Shown one piece after another: positions 17,623-29,091 of a DNA stretch of 64,000 nucleotides; position 1 is the stretch's first letter, and each line of letters starts with the position of its first letter. The DNA comes from Kiloniellales bacterium (GTDB taxonomy: Bacteria; Pseudomonadota; Alphaproteobacteria; Kiloniellales; JAKSDN01). The DNA lies in contig JASJEC010000006.1 in NCBI GenBank assembly GCA_030064845.1, positions 1 through 64,000 of the forward strand, given 5' to 3'. The position numbers and the translations under genes are program-made. Under the pieces are notes generated by a model. That model saw nothing but the letters and a program-made list of their open reading frames with translations. It had not been told where the DNA came from and ran no database searches.

Positions 17623-18573
17623 CGTGGTGTAGCTGACGTTGGGCAGCTTGGGGCCGATGTGGCCGACGATGCCCTTGCGGGTCTTCCCTTCGGGATAGAA
17701 GAACAGGCGCCAGGGCCCCGGCGTGATCGGGACGTGCCAGGAGAACACCCGGGTCTCGCCGTCGGGGCAGCGGAAGCTGTGCTGGGCCTCGAAACGCTGA
17801 AGGGTGACCTGGCTCTCCGGGTCGCAGTCGGGGATCGCGCCGCGCTCGAACGGCCCGTCACGCCAGGCCACGAAGCAGTCGTTGACCTGACAGAGCCGGC
17901 GGAGGACCTGGCGCAGGTGCGGGTCGCCGCGCTCGATGCCGCGCAGCTGATCCTCAACCCGCGCGCAGAAGTCCAGCCCCGGAAACAGCTCGCGCCGCTG
18001 TTCCCAGAGGTCGGCGCCGCTCTCGAGCTCGGCGCGTTGCCGGGCGCCCAGCCAGTCCCTGTGCCCGGCGACGTGGTCGGGGGCGCAGGCGTGGCGGATG
18101 CGGGCTTCGCCCTCGACCAGGTCGGCGGCCTCGTCCAGAGACAGCACCTTGACCTCGAGCGTCTGCTGGTTCCAGTCCTCGCCCGAGGGGATGCTGACCG
18201 CCAGCCCGTCGAGCACGTGGGCGGCGGAGAGCCCCTTGGCCTCGCGCTCGGCGTGGAAGTACTCGGAGATTCCAAGCCGCTCCTCCGCCTCGGCCCCCAG
18301 CACCCTCTCGGTGAAGGGGCCATAGGTCGCCATGGCGAGAAACTTGCGCCGGAGATCGATGTCCACCTGGGGATCGTGGGTCCAGTGCCAGAGGGAGTAG
18401 CCGTCGGACAGCTCCTGCTCGACCGCGTTCTCGGGCAGCAGCAGCATCCGGCTGGCCCCGGCGCTCTGGGCCAGATGGCAGGTGTGGATCAGCGCGAGCA
18501 TCCAGTCCCGCGCCGGCTCCACCGCGGGCGCCGGATCGAGGGAGAGCTCGTTGAGGACCAGCTCCGCGGTCAT
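17620..18573 (-). CDS. uncharacterised protein, third gene of DUF262/ATPase cassette
   Basis: A 317-residue cytoplasmic protein that I do not recognise. No signal peptide, membrane segment or nuclease motif stands out. It opens MTAELVLNELSLDP. The middle contains EVKVLSLDEAADLVEG and the C-terminus has RRLCQVNDCFVAWR and GKTRKGIVGHIGPKLPNVSY. It starts 6 bases after the ATPase stop, so all three cassette genes are one operon. Its stop codon is supplied by palindrome A2. As the least-known member of a defence-like operon it is a candidate effector or sensor, by position only. Confidence 0.75.
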   Translation of the reverse strand: MTAELVLNELSLDPAPAVEPARDWMLALIHTCHLAQSAGASRMLLLPENAVEQELSDGYSLWHWTHDPQVDIDLRRKFLAMATYGPFTERVLGAEAEERLGISEYFHAEREAKGLSAAHVLDGLAVSIPSGEDWNQQTLEVKVLSLDEAADLVEGEARIRHACAPDHVAGHRDWLGARQRAELESGADLWEQRRELFPGLDFCARVEDQLRGIERGDPHLRQVLRRLCQVNDCFVAWRDGPFERGAIPDCDPESQVTLQRFEAQHSFRCPDGETRVFSWHVPITPGPWRLFFYPEGKTRKGIVGHIGPKLPNVSYTT

Positions 18574-18579
18574 GCCGCG

Positions 18580-19707
18580 CTACGCGACCTGGGGGGCGGG
18601 GAACAGGAGCGCGCTGGCCGCCTTGTCCCACTGGTCGAAGAAGCCGTCGGGCCAGCGGTCGAGGCGGCCGTTCTCGTCGATCGCGATGGCCGTGACGGCG
18701 GCCTGGGCGACGTCGTCGACCGCCGTGCGCTCGAAGAAGTAGAGCTTGATCTTGTCCGGCGCCGCCGAGCCCTCGTGGACCGCCAGGCGCATGCCGTTGA
18801 GCAGGTGGTCGCTGTGGGTCTCGACCAGAATCTGGACCCCGCCCGCCGCGGCCCGCGCGAAGAGCATGCCGAGACCCATCTGGCCCTGGGGATGCAGGTG
18901 GGCCTCGGGGTTCTCGATCAGGATCAGGGATCCGGGCTTGGCCGCCAGGACGGCGACCAGGATCGGCAGGGTGTAGGTCAGGCCGAAACCGACGTTGGTC
19001 GCCCGAAACTCGTTGCTGACCGCGCGGTCGGTGACGAAGGAGTAACGCAGGTGCACCAGGTCGATCTGGTCGATCGCCTGGGTATGGATCCGGGTACCCG
19101 GCGAGATGGTCGCGGTCCAGGCCTCAACCTGGTCGACCAGGGCCTCGGAACTGGCCTCCGGGTGAGCCAGGGCCGGCACGCCGATTGGCTCACGCCCGTG
19201 GACCTCGAGGAAATGGGCCGTGAACTCGCCCTTGGCGCCCAGCTGGTGGCGCCGCCGGACCTGGTCGTCGGAGACGCCGAAAGTCGTGCGCGGCCCCAGA
19301 CGCTCGGCCTGGACGTACTGGAAGTCCGAAGTGAAGAGCGCCTGCTCGAAGACCTGGTCGCCCGCCTCGGCGTCGATCAGGTCGAGCATGTCGTTGCTCG
19401 CCCCGGCGTCGAAGCGCCAGGCGGCCTTGCCGCCGTCCGCGAAGTCGAGGGCGATGCCGATCTCCTCCTCGGCGGCGCCGGCGAAGAGCGCATCCTGCGC
19501 GGTGCCGATCCTAACCAGGGCGCCGTTCAGGGTGACGCCGGCCTCGGCGAGCAGCGACTGGTCATGGGACTGGCGCAGCAGGAGCAGGGACTGGATGACC
19601 GAAGACTTCCCCATGCCGTTCATGCCGGCCAGAAGTGTCAGGTTCTGGAGGGGAAGTTCTTGCGACTCGAAGCATTTGAAGTTGTTAAGCTTCAAATGTG
19701 AGATCAT
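18580..19707 (-). CDS. AAA family ATPase with DUF3696 C-terminus
   Basis: A 375-residue SMC/ABC-like ATPase. Walker A is GMNGMGKSS (residues 28-36), after the typical start SHLKLNNFKCFESQELPL. Late in the protein come Walker B in LILIENPEAHLHP (261-273) and the H-switch in VETHSDHLLNGM (295-306). The C-terminal ENGRLDRWPDGFFDQW is characteristic of DUF3696. Proteins of this build recur in antiphage operons as sensor or clamp ATPases. Its ATG overlaps the DUF262 stop as ATGA. No TOPRIM or nuclease domain is fused to it. Confidence 0.88.
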   Translation of the reverse strand: MISHLKLNNFKCFESQELPLQNLTLLAGMNGMGKSSVIQSLLLLRQSHDQSLLAEAGVTLNGALVRIGTAQDALFAGAAEEEIGIALDFADGGKAAWRFDAGASNDMLDLIDAEAGDQVFEQALFTSDFQYVQAERLGPRTTFGVSDDQVRRRHQLGAKGEFTAHFLEVHGREPIGVPALAHPEASSEALVDQVEAWTATISPGTRIHTQAIDQIDLVHLRYSFVTDRAVSNEFRATNVGFGLTYTLPILVAVLAAKPGSLILIENPEAHLHPQGQMGLGMLFARAAAGGVQILVETHSDHLLNGMRLAVHEGSAAPDKIKLYFFERTAVDDVAQAAVTAIAIDENGRLDRWPDGFFDQWDKAASALLFPAPQVA

Positions 19708-20819
19708 TCGAGCACTCCCTGGACTAGATGTTCTATTTCTCGAAAGCGCTTTTTTACGTTTGCAACACTGCCAGTTGCTTGGGATAGCGCTTTGTTGAAC
19801 GCGTCGTTATTCAATAATAGCTTGATGAATTCCTGGTTAAGCACCTCGCGCCGGCCGATCAGCTTTTCCAGCTGATCGGCATCCAGCGCGGCGAGGCAGA
19901 CGCTCCAAACCTCGAACAGCGCTTTGTTGAAAGCCGCCGGCGGGTCTTGGCGCCGGAACGCCAGGTCGCCGAAGATCGCCCGGGCGGCGGATAGCGCCCG
20001 CTGGAAATCGCCGCGCAGCCGCTTCAGCGTCGTGCCGTCGACCTCGTTGAGGCGGGCCATTTGCTCGGCCAGGAAGGTGTCGAAGTCGCCGGCCTGGTAG
20101 TCGCTCCAGGGGGCCATTCGGAACGCCAGGAAGCGCAGGACGCAGGCCTGATCGCTGAGCTCCCGGTCGGACAGGCCCTCGCCGGCGACCGCCTTGAAGT
20201 CCTTGGAACCCGCGAGCAGCTTCAGGAAGCGGGTCGCCTGACCCCGGTGCAGGGCGTGGCGGATCTGCTGGGCGCCGAGCGGCCGGCCCCCGGTATTGAT
20301 CCGCCGAAACAGGTTGAACTTGACCGTCGGCGGACAGCCTTCGCGCAGCAGGAAGGCGGTCACCTGGGTCTCCAGGATGCGCCGCTGGAAGTGCCGCGGC
20401 AGGGCGTCGAAGGTCTTGCCGTTAAGGTCGTCGTGGTACTCGAGGCCGCGCAGCTTGAGCTTCTTCTCGACCACGAAGGCGCGCAGGGTCGTCAGGCGTT
20501 GCAGCCCGTCGACCACCAGCCAGTGCCGGTCGTCGCTGGCGTCGAAGTAGAAGGCCGGTATCGGCAGACGGATCAGCAGGGACTCGATCAGGCGGCTCTG
20601 GTCGACCGCGGACCACAGGCCCGCCCTGGGCTGGAAGTCGGGATAGAGATCGATGCCTCCCTTGGCCAGCCGCGAGACCAGCTGATCGAGGGCGAGCGGC
20701 TTGCCGTCCATGCGCAGGCGCGTCGCGTCCAGGGGCTCGACACCCTTGGCCGGACCGCCGCCGTCAAGGGTCTCGGGCTCGACGTCGGGGAGACTGTCGG
20801 GGGCTTCACTGCGCCGCAT
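19704..20819 (-). CDS. DUF262 domain protein, first gene of defence-like cassette
   Basis: A 371-residue protein with the DUF262 (ParB/Srx-like, GmrSD N-terminal) domain. The hallmark VVDGLQRLTTLRAF spans residues 102-115 and FNLFRRINTGGRPLGAQQI residues 168-186; DLYPDFQPRAGLW (58-69) corresponds to the family's PxxQR...W region. The C-terminal part lacks the DUF1524 HNH nuclease found in full GmrSD enzymes. DUF262 domains are tied to NTP hydrolysis and restriction of modified or phage DNA. The 3' end (19704-19830) is noticeably AT-rich against the surroundings. It is divergent from argG, 175 bases away. Confidence 0.87.
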   Translation of the reverse strand: MRRSEAPDSLPDVEPETLDGGGPAKGVEPLDATRLRMDGKPLALDQLVSRLAKGGIDLYPDFQPRAGLWSAVDQSRLIESLLIRLPIPAFYFDASDDRHWLVVDGLQRLTTLRAFVVEKKLKLRGLEYHDDLNGKTFDALPRHFQRRILETQVTAFLLREGCPPTVKFNLFRRINTGGRPLGAQQIRHALHRGQATRFLKLLAGSKDFKAVAGEGLSDRELSDQACVLRFLAFRMAPWSDYQAGDFDTFLAEQMARLNEVDGTTLKRLRGDFQRALSAARAIFGDLAFRRQDPPAAFNKALFEVWSVCLAALDADQLEKLIGRREVLNQEFIKLLLNNDAFNKALSQATGSVANVKKRFREIEHLVQGVLE

Positions 20820-20915
20820 CAGCGCTCGGACCGAAGGTCGTGGACGAAGGGGCCATCTGGCCTAGCGCGCGGTAAAGAAATCCTTACCGGCCTGCCGGGC
20901 CAGGAGATCCCCTCG

Positions 20916-20944
20916 CTTGTCTCGCCGCCGCCCTTGCCTATACT
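20916..20944 (+). promoter_or_regulatory. putative argG promoter
   Basis: CTTGTC (20916-20921) and TATACT (20939-20944) are separated by 17 bases, a good sigma-70-like pair. Transcription would start near 20951, about 44 bases before the argG ATG. Pattern match only. Confidence 0.5.
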
Positions 20945-20994
20945 CCCGGCCGGTCCGCGCCGGCGCGGCTAGATCTGGTTGGGGGGTAGGTTCG

Positions 20995-22197
<1,203 letters not shown>

Positions 22198-22200
<3 letters not shown>

Positions 22201-22211
22201 AGCAGATCCGG
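22198..22211. repeat. solitary half of TAGAGC palindromic repeat
   Basis: TAGAGCAGATCCGG occurs alone, with no matching second arm. It includes the argG stop codon and lies in the 13-base gap before the converging nnrU gene. Confidence 0.6.
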
Positions 22212-22213
22212 CC

Positions 22214-22969
22214 TCACCCCGGCGGCAGGGCGGGGACGCCGAAGATCGCCGGGTGCAGGTGCAGCAGCACGGCGTAGAGCGCGACCGCCACAAGCGGGCG
22301 CCACCAGCCGATGCCGGCCCAGTCCATGGTAGTGCGGCCGCTCGCCAGGGCGGCGAAGGGAATCGCGCTGGTGGTCAGGGCCATCGGCCCCCAGGCGGCG
22401 CCGAGCGTGGCCTCGCGGCGCCGGTCGATGTGCCGCATGCCGCCGAGCGAGAGCACCAGGATGCCGCCCATCACGATCACGTTGGGCGCCTCGCCGTTGG
22501 CGGCCAGGTGGCTGGCCGCCCAGAGCGCGCTGCCCCAGAGAAAGGGGTGACGCGTGATCCGGAGAACGCCGGGCGCCGGATCCAGGCCGCTGGGGTCGGT
22601 CAGGCGCGCCTCGCCGCCGACCAGCGTCGGGCTGCCGGTGGTCAATCCGGCGACCGCGAGGAACAGCGCGACCGGCATCACCAGGGCTGGCGCCCAGGCC
22701 AGGGCGGGCGGCGGATCCCAGAGCAGGATGACCGGCGCCTCCCCGTAGGCCTGCAGCATCCAGACGAAGGTGATAAGGGCGAAGACGCTGTAAAGCCCGC
22801 GAAACGCGGACTGGGCCCCGCTGAGCGACGCGGAGCCGCCGGTCAAGCCGGCGATCACGCGTTCCAGGGCGCTGGTCAGTGCCTGGCGGACGGGGAGGCT
22901 GGACAGCAGGAAGTGTCCGGCCACGAAGAACACCGTCGCGGCCAGGAGGTCGTTCAAGGACTCGGTCAT
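22214..22969 (-). CDS. NnrU family membrane protein
   Basis: A 251-residue inner-membrane protein of the NnrU family, named after a gene in a nitric oxide/denitrification locus, with an isoprenylcysteine-methyltransferase-like fold. About six hydrophobic segments are visible. The core ITRHPFLWGSALWAASHLAANG matches the conserved RHP...W.....H.L.NG motif. It converges on argG and shares its orientation with pckA, which starts 46 bases away. A link to the nitrate reductase genes 37 kb away is possible but not shown. Confidence 0.88.
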   Translation of the reverse strand: MTESLNDLLAATVFFVAGHFLLSSLPVRQALTSALERVIAGLTGGSASLSGAQSAFRGLYSVFALITFVWMLQAYGEAPVILLWDPPPALAWAPALVMPVALFLAVAGLTTGSPTLVGGEARLTDPSGLDPAPGVLRITRHPFLWGSALWAASHLAANGEAPNVIVMGGILVLSLGGMRHIDRRREATLGAAWGPMALTTSAIPFAALASGRTTMDWAGIGWWRPLVAVALYAVLLHLHPAIFGVPALPPG

Positions 22970-23015
22970 GGGCGCCCGTCCGCCGTTTGCCTGCCGTCCC
23001 GCCGGCGCCGCGCCG

Positions 23016-24626
<1,611 letters not shown>

Positions 24627-24740
24627 TGCAAATCTCCCCCACTTCGGCCTTGCCCGCCTTCTCATCGGCGCTTCGGCCGGCTTTCTCCAGTTCGGGCGGT
24701 CTCGCCCGGCGTGGCCGGTCGAGAACCACGAATCGCTGGG

Positions 24741-24769
24741 ATACTAGACGGGGCGGGTCGGGGGTTCAA
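24741..24769 (-). promoter_or_regulatory. putative pckA promoter
   Basis: On the minus strand TTGAAC and TAGTAT are separated by exactly 17 bases. Transcription would start near 24733, leaving a leader of about 107 bases before the GTG. The rest of the 369-base gap 24627-24995 holds the chvI leader; I see no gene or riboswitch in it. Confidence 0.55.
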
Positions 24770-24995
24770 ACAGACTCGCCGGTCAACGGCGGACTCGGGC
24801 CTGAGCTCGGGATCTATGGTTAACCGGGGGCCGAAATCCGCGCCGGGCGTCAAGCATTTGAGAGCCTTCTCGTGCCATGCTTCGGCCCGGCGGCTGCCCA
24901 AAAGGCGCCACAGTCGGGCGGCACCTTGCCGTCTGCCACAATTGGCCCTGGACATCGGTGAATTGCCGCCCAAATCGCTGTAGGAAGAGGAAACC

Positions 24996-25697
24996 ATGCA
25001 GCAGACCATCGCGCTGGTCGACGACGACCGCAACATCCTGACCTCGGTCTCAATGGCCTTGGAAGCCGAGGGGTTCAAGGTGAAAACCTATAACGACGGG
25101 TCCGAGGCCCTGCGCGGCATCTCGAGCAGCCCGGTCGACCTGGCGATCCTCGACATCAAGATGCCGCGCATGGACGGCATGGAGTTGCTCGGCCATTTGC
25201 GGCGCGCCTCCAATCTGCCGATCATCTTCCTGACCTCCAAGGACGACGAGGTCGACGAGGTGCTCGGCCTGAGGATGGGCGCCGACGACTACATCACCAA
25301 GCCCTTCTCCCAGCGCCTGCTGATCGAGCGCATCCGGTCGCTTCTGCGCCGCGAGAAAGTGGCGCGCGAGGAGGTCGAGCCCGACGGCGCCGAGCAGCCG
25401 CTGGTGCGCGGCGACCTGACGCTGGACCCCGCCCGCCACCTCTGCACCTGGCGCGGCGAGCAGGTCAACCTGACGGTGACCGAGTTCCTGATCCTCAAGG
25501 CCCTGGCCCAGCGCCCGGGTCACGTCAAGAACCGCGACCAGCTGATGGACGCGGCCTACGGCGAGCACATCTACGTCGACGACCGAACCATCGACAGCCA
25601 CATCAAGCGCCTGCGCAAGAAGTTCAAGGAGCTGGACGACGACTTCGTGCAGATCGAGACGCTCTACGGCGTCGGCTACCGCTACCGCGAGCGCTGA
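24996..25697 (+). CDS. chvI: two-component response regulator ChvI
   Basis: OmpR/PhoB-type response regulator, 233 residues. The receiver domain shows LVDDDRNI (acidic pocket), [15 protein letters not shown] with the phosphoacceptor Asp, FLTSKDD and YITKPFS (Lys). The C-terminal winged helix contains [19 protein letters not shown] and the typical ending YGVGYRYRE. Sequence and context (pckA divergent, sensor kinase next, HPr kinase and PTS downstream) identify it as ChvI, the envelope/acid-stress and metabolism regulator of alphaproteobacteria. It acts on DNA after phosphorylation by ChvG. Confidence 0.94.
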   Translation: MQQTIALVDDDRNILTSVSMALEAEGFKVKTYNDGSEALRGISSSPVDLAILDIKMPRMDGMELLGHLRRASNLPIIFLTSKDDEVDEVLGLRMGADDYITKPFSQRLLIERIRSLLRREKVAREEVEPDGAEQPLVRGDLTLDPARHLCTWRGEQVNLTVTEFLILKALAQRPGHVKNRDQLMDAAYGEHIYVDDRTIDSHIKRLRKKFKELDDDFVQIETLYGVGYRYRER

Positions 25698-25841
25698 ACG
25701 GCCGGGCTCCGCGACGCGCGGGACGCCGGGCGGCGCGGTCAATAAGGGGTTGGGTCCGGCCCCGATTATCTGTATGGCTTTCGATAGCAATGGCTTAGCC
25801 GGTCGGACGGGACCGCGTTCCCGCGGCCGGGGCGAGCGGAT

Positions 25842-27599
25842 ATGACGGCTGAACTAGAAGGCGATGCGCGCCTAGCGCCGAAAGGGGGCGTCGGCGCGTC
25901 GCGCAAGGGCAATCGCCGCAAGGCCGGCCAGCAGGCCGGAGAGCGGACCACGGAAAAGCACGCCCTGGGCAGCGAGGAAAGGCAACAGCGCGGCGCGGCG
26001 CTGCGCCGTCGGCATTTCATCTGGGGCTCGTCGCTGACGCGGCGCATTTTGCTGCTCAACCTGCTGGTCCTGGTCATTCCCGTGGTCGGGCTGATGCACC
26101 TGGACCAGTATCGCGAGACCCTGATCTCGGCCGAGCTGGAAAGCCTGAGCACCCAGGGCCGCAGCTTCGCCCTCTCCCTGGGCAGCACGGCGGTGGTGGT
26201 CAGCGGCACCGGCCGCGAGCGGCTGATACCCGAGATGACGCGGCACCTGATGCGGGTGGTCCTGACCGACAGCGCGGTCCGCACCCGGCTCTTCGCACCG
26301 AGCGGCGAACTGATCGCCGACAGCTTCCGGCTCGGCCGCCTGGGCGACGACATGGTGCAGATCTTCGAGCTGCCGCCGGCCGACGAGGGATCGCTCCCGG
26401 GCCGGGTCGCCCGCTTCTTCGATTCGCTGGCCGACTGGCTGCCGGGCCCGGGCGACCTGCCGCGCTACACCGAGGCGGCGGTGCAGCGCGCGGACGACTA
26501 CGAGGAGGTGCAGAACGCGCTCGCCGGCGAGACCCAGGGCAAGGTCAGGCTCGGGCGCCAGGGCCGCCTGATCATCTCGGTCGGCGTGCCGGTCCAGCGC
26601 TACCGCAAGGTGCTGGGCGGCCTCATGCTCTCGAAGGACGGCGCCGACGTGGTCGCTGCCGTGCGCGACCGGCGCCGCGACATCCTGCTGGTCTTCGCCG
26701 TCGCCTTCGCCGCCACCGTGCTCCTGTCGGTCTACCTCGCGGGCACGATCGCCCGGCCGATCCACCGCCTGGCGCGCTTCGCCGAACGGGTCCGCCACGG
26801 CCAGGGGCGTGAGCTCGAGATCCCGGACTTTACCCGGCGCGGCGACGAGATCGGCGACCTCTCTAAGGCGCTGCGCGAGATGACCGTGGCGCTGTGGAAC
26901 CGGCTCGACGCCATCGAGGGCTTCGCCGCCGATGTCGCCCACGAGATCAAGAATCCGCTGACCTCGCTGCGCAGCGCGGTCGAGACCGTGTCCCGGCTGG
27001 AGGACGCCGACCAGCAGAAGAAGCTGATGGCGATCATCCTCGACGACGTGCAGCGGCTCGACCGCCTGATCAGCGACATCTCCGACGCCTCGCGGCTGGA
27101 CGCGGAGCTGTCCCGGGCCGAGAGCCAGCCGGTCGACGTCGGCGCGCTGCTCGAAGCGCTGGTCGAGGTCCACCGCTCGACCGAAACGGCCGGAGGGCCG
27201 GCCTTCGATCTTGCGGTCAACAGGTCCCAGCGGCTGATCGTCAACGGGATCGAGGGGCGTCTCAGCCAGGTCCTGCGCAACCTGATCAGCAACGCGGCTT
27301 CCTTCTCGCCGCCGGGCGGCAGAATCGGCCTCGCCGCCCGGCGGGAACGGGGCCGCGTCGAGGTGACCGTGTCGGACCAGGGCCCGGGACTGCCACCCGA
27401 AAAACTGGAGGCGGTGTTCGAGCGCTTCTACAGCGAGCGGCCGCGCGGCGAGAAGTTCGGCACACACTCGGGCCTCGGCCTGTCGATCTCGAAGCAGATC
27501 GTCGAGGCGCACGGCGGCACGATCAGCGCGGAGAACCTGGTCGACGCCGAGGGGCAGGTGACCGGCGCCCGCTTCGTCATCAAGCTGCCCGGCGCTTGA
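25842..27599 (+). CDS. chvG: two-component sensor histidine kinase ChvG
   Basis: Inner-membrane sensor kinase of 585 residues. A basic cytoplasmic tail of about 65 residues precedes TM1 (ILLLNLLVLVIPVVGLMHL), then a periplasmic sensor region of nearly 200 residues and TM2 (ILLVFAVAFAATVLLSVYL). A HAMP domain follows (ARPIHRLARFAERVRHG). The H-box is FAADVAHEIKNPLTSLR; ATP-binding boxes are LRNLISNAASF, VSDQGPGLPPEKL and SGLGLSISKQIVEAHGG. It pairs with ChvI, 144 bases upstream. The hprK-rapZ frame begins 10 bases after its stop, so they are probably co-transcribed. Confidence 0.94.
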   Translation: MTAELEGDARLAPKGGVGASRKGNRRKAGQQAGERTTEKHALGSEERQQRGAALRRRHFIWGSSLTRRILLLNLLVLVIPVVGLMHLDQYRETLISAELESLSTQGRSFALSLGSTAVVVSGTGRERLIPEMTRHLMRVVLTDSAVRTRLFAPSGELIADSFRLGRLGDDMVQIFELPPADEGSLPGRVARFFDSLADWLPGPGDLPRYTEAAVQRADDYEEVQNALAGETQGKVRLGRQGRLIISVGVPVQRYRKVLGGLMLSKDGADVVAAVRDRRRDILLVFAVAFAATVLLSVYLAGTIARPIHRLARFAERVRHGQGRELEIPDFTRRGDEIGDLSKALREMTVALWNRLDAIEGFAADVAHEIKNPLTSLRSAVETVSRLEDADQQKKLMAIILDDVQRLDRLISDISDASRLDAELSRAESQPVDVGALLEALVEVHRSTETAGGPAFDLAVNRSQRLIVNGIEGRLSQVLRNLISNAASFSPPGGRIGLAARRERGRVEVTVSDQGPGLPPEKLEAVFERFYSERPRGEKFGTHSGLGLSISKQIVEAHGGTISAENLVDAEGQVTGARFVIKLPGA

Positions 27600-27609
27600 T
27601 CGGCCGGCG

Positions 27610-29040
27610 ATGGCGGACAAGCTGGTGCACGCGACCTGCGTCGCCCTGCCGCCCGGCGTTGGCGGCGGTCCGGCGGACCCGCCCGCCGCCGTCCTGCTGC
27701 GCGGCGCTTCCGGTTGCGGCAAGTCGGACCTGGCGCTGCGCCTGATCGACCAGGGCTGGCGCCTGGTCGCCGACGACCAGACCGCGCTCGCGGCCCGGGG
27801 CGACGCGCTGCTCGCCAGCGCGCCGCCGGCCATCGCCGGGCTGCTCGAGATCCGGGGCCTTGGCATCCTGCGCTTTCCAAACGCGCGCGACGCGAGGGTC
27901 TGCTTGGTCGCCGACCTGCTGCCGGCGGAGCGGGTCGAACGTCTGCCGGAGCAGGAGTTCTGCGACCTTCTGGGGGTCCGCCTGCCGCGCGTCGCGCTCG
28001 ACCCCGCCGCGCCTTCGGCGGCGATCAAACTCCGTCTTGCCGCCCGTCGCGAAGCCGACGCTATAATGGAGCGCGAGGCCGCGCCGCGGTCGCCCGCGCG
28101 CCACGGGGACAGGAGCCAGCGGAGCATGACCACGGAGACCGACAGTGCGCCGGAGGACGAGGCAGCGCAGACCGGACCCAACCGGGTTGTGCTGGTGACA
28201 GGCCTGTCGGGCGCCGGCCGTTCGCTCGCGCTGGACATCCTCGAGGACCTCGGCTTCGAAACCATCGACAATCCCCCGCTGGAGCTGCTCGAGGGGATCG
28301 TGGCCGATCCGCTGGACCGCTCGGTCGCGCTCGGCATCGACATCAGAACCCGGAACTTCGCGGTCGACACGGTCACCGACTGCCTGACCAGGCTGCGCGG
28401 CAACCCGCGCCTGTCGGCCAGCCTGCTGTTCATGGAGTGCGACGACGAAGTGCTGCAGCGGCGCTACACCGAGTCGCGCCGGCGTCATCCCCTGGCAAGC
28501 GGCCGGCCGCTCAAGGACGGCATCGTCGACGAGCGGCGGCTGATCGCGCCCCTGCGCGACCAGGCCGACCTCCTGGTCGATACGACGAACCTGACGCCCG
28601 CCGATCTGCGGCAGTACCTGAACACGCGGCTGACCTCGCCGCAAGCCGAAGAAGGCATGGAGGTCTTTGTCACTTCCTTTGCTTATCGCCACGGCCTGCC
28701 GCGCTCGGCGGATCTGGTGTTCGACGTGCGCTTCCTGAAGAATCCCCACTACGACGCGGAGCTGCGCGTGCAGACCGGCCTGGACCCCGGCGTCGCCGCG
28801 TTCATCGAGGCCGATCCCGAGTTCCAGCCCTTCTACGACCGGCTGACCGGGATGCTCGAACAGCTGCTGCCCCTTTACGAGAAGGAAGGTAAGAGCTACT
28901 TGACCATAGCCATCGGCTGTACCGGCGGCCGGCACCGTTCGGTCATGACCGGCGAACGGCTGGCGCGTCGGCTCGAGAGCGCCGGCTACCGGGTGACCAC
29001 GGGGCATCGCGACCTCACGGCGCCGCCGGAGAAATCGTAA
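27610..29040 (+). CDS. hprK-rapZ: HPr kinase/phosphorylase and RapZ in one continuous reading frame
   Basis: A 476-codon frame with no stop between two normally separate genes. Residues 1 to about 155 are the short alphaproteobacterial HPr kinase: Walker A RGASGCGKSD (31-40) and the HprK signature LEIRGLGILRF (79-89). It phosphorylates the regulatory Ser of HPr. From Met173 (28126) the frame is RapZ, a 304-residue RNase adapter and nucleotide-binding protein: Walker A VTGLSGAGRS, then YRHGLPRSADLVFDVRFLKN, and IGCTGGRHRSV. The joining stretch (about 157-172) is Arg/Pro-rich and looks like translated spacer. An AGGAG at 28111 before the ATG at 28126, and a TATAAT upstream, suggest that RapZ is also made separately. 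Fusion versus readable spacer is unresolved. Confidence 0.88.
   Translation: MADKLVHATCVALPPGVGGGPADPPAAVLLRGASGCGKSDLALRLIDQGWRLVADDQTALAARGDALLASAPPAIAGLLEIRGLGILRFPNARDARVCLVADLLPAERVERLPEQEFCDLLGVRLPRVALDPAAPSAAIKLRLAARREADAIMEREAAPRSPARHGDRSQRSMTTETDSAPEDEAAQTGPNRVVLVTGLSGAGRSLALDILEDLGFETIDNPPLELLEGIVADPLDRSVALGIDIRTRNFAVDTVTDCLTRLRGNPRLSASLLFMECDDEVLQRRYTESRRRHPLASGRPLKDGIVDERRLIAPLRDQADLLVDTTNLTPADLRQYLNTRLTSPQAEEGMEVFVTSFAYRHGLPRSADLVFDVRFLKNPHYDAELRVQTGLDPGVAAFIEADPEFQPFYDRLTGMLEQLLPLYEKEGKSYLTIAIGCTGGRHRSVMTGERLARRLESAGYRVTTGHRDLTAPPEKS
28037..28067 (+). promoter_or_regulatory. possible internal promoter for rapZ
   Basis: A perfect TATAAT (28062-28067) stands in the very GC-rich 3' end of the HPr kinase part, with TTGCCG at 28037-28042, a 19-base spacer. 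Transcription would begin near 28074, about 50 bases before the RapZ ATG. The spacer is longer than optimal, so this is tentative. Confidence 0.35.
28111..28128 (+). promoter_or_regulatory. internal ribosome binding site and start of RapZ
   Basis: AGGAG at 28111-28115 precedes the ATG at 28126-28128 by 10 bases, within the continuous hprK-rapZ frame. It marks the normal RapZ start and would allow a separate 304-residue RapZ. Confidence 0.55.
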
Positions 29041-29091
29041 CGCCGGCGCCCCGAGGGGAAGCGCGGCGCAAAGAGAACGAGAGGGCAAGCA

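Noticed and set aside
25872-28433. 853-codon minus-strand frame opposite chvG and hprK
   Set aside because: A shadow; the plus-strand genes carry all kinase motifs and fit the operon.
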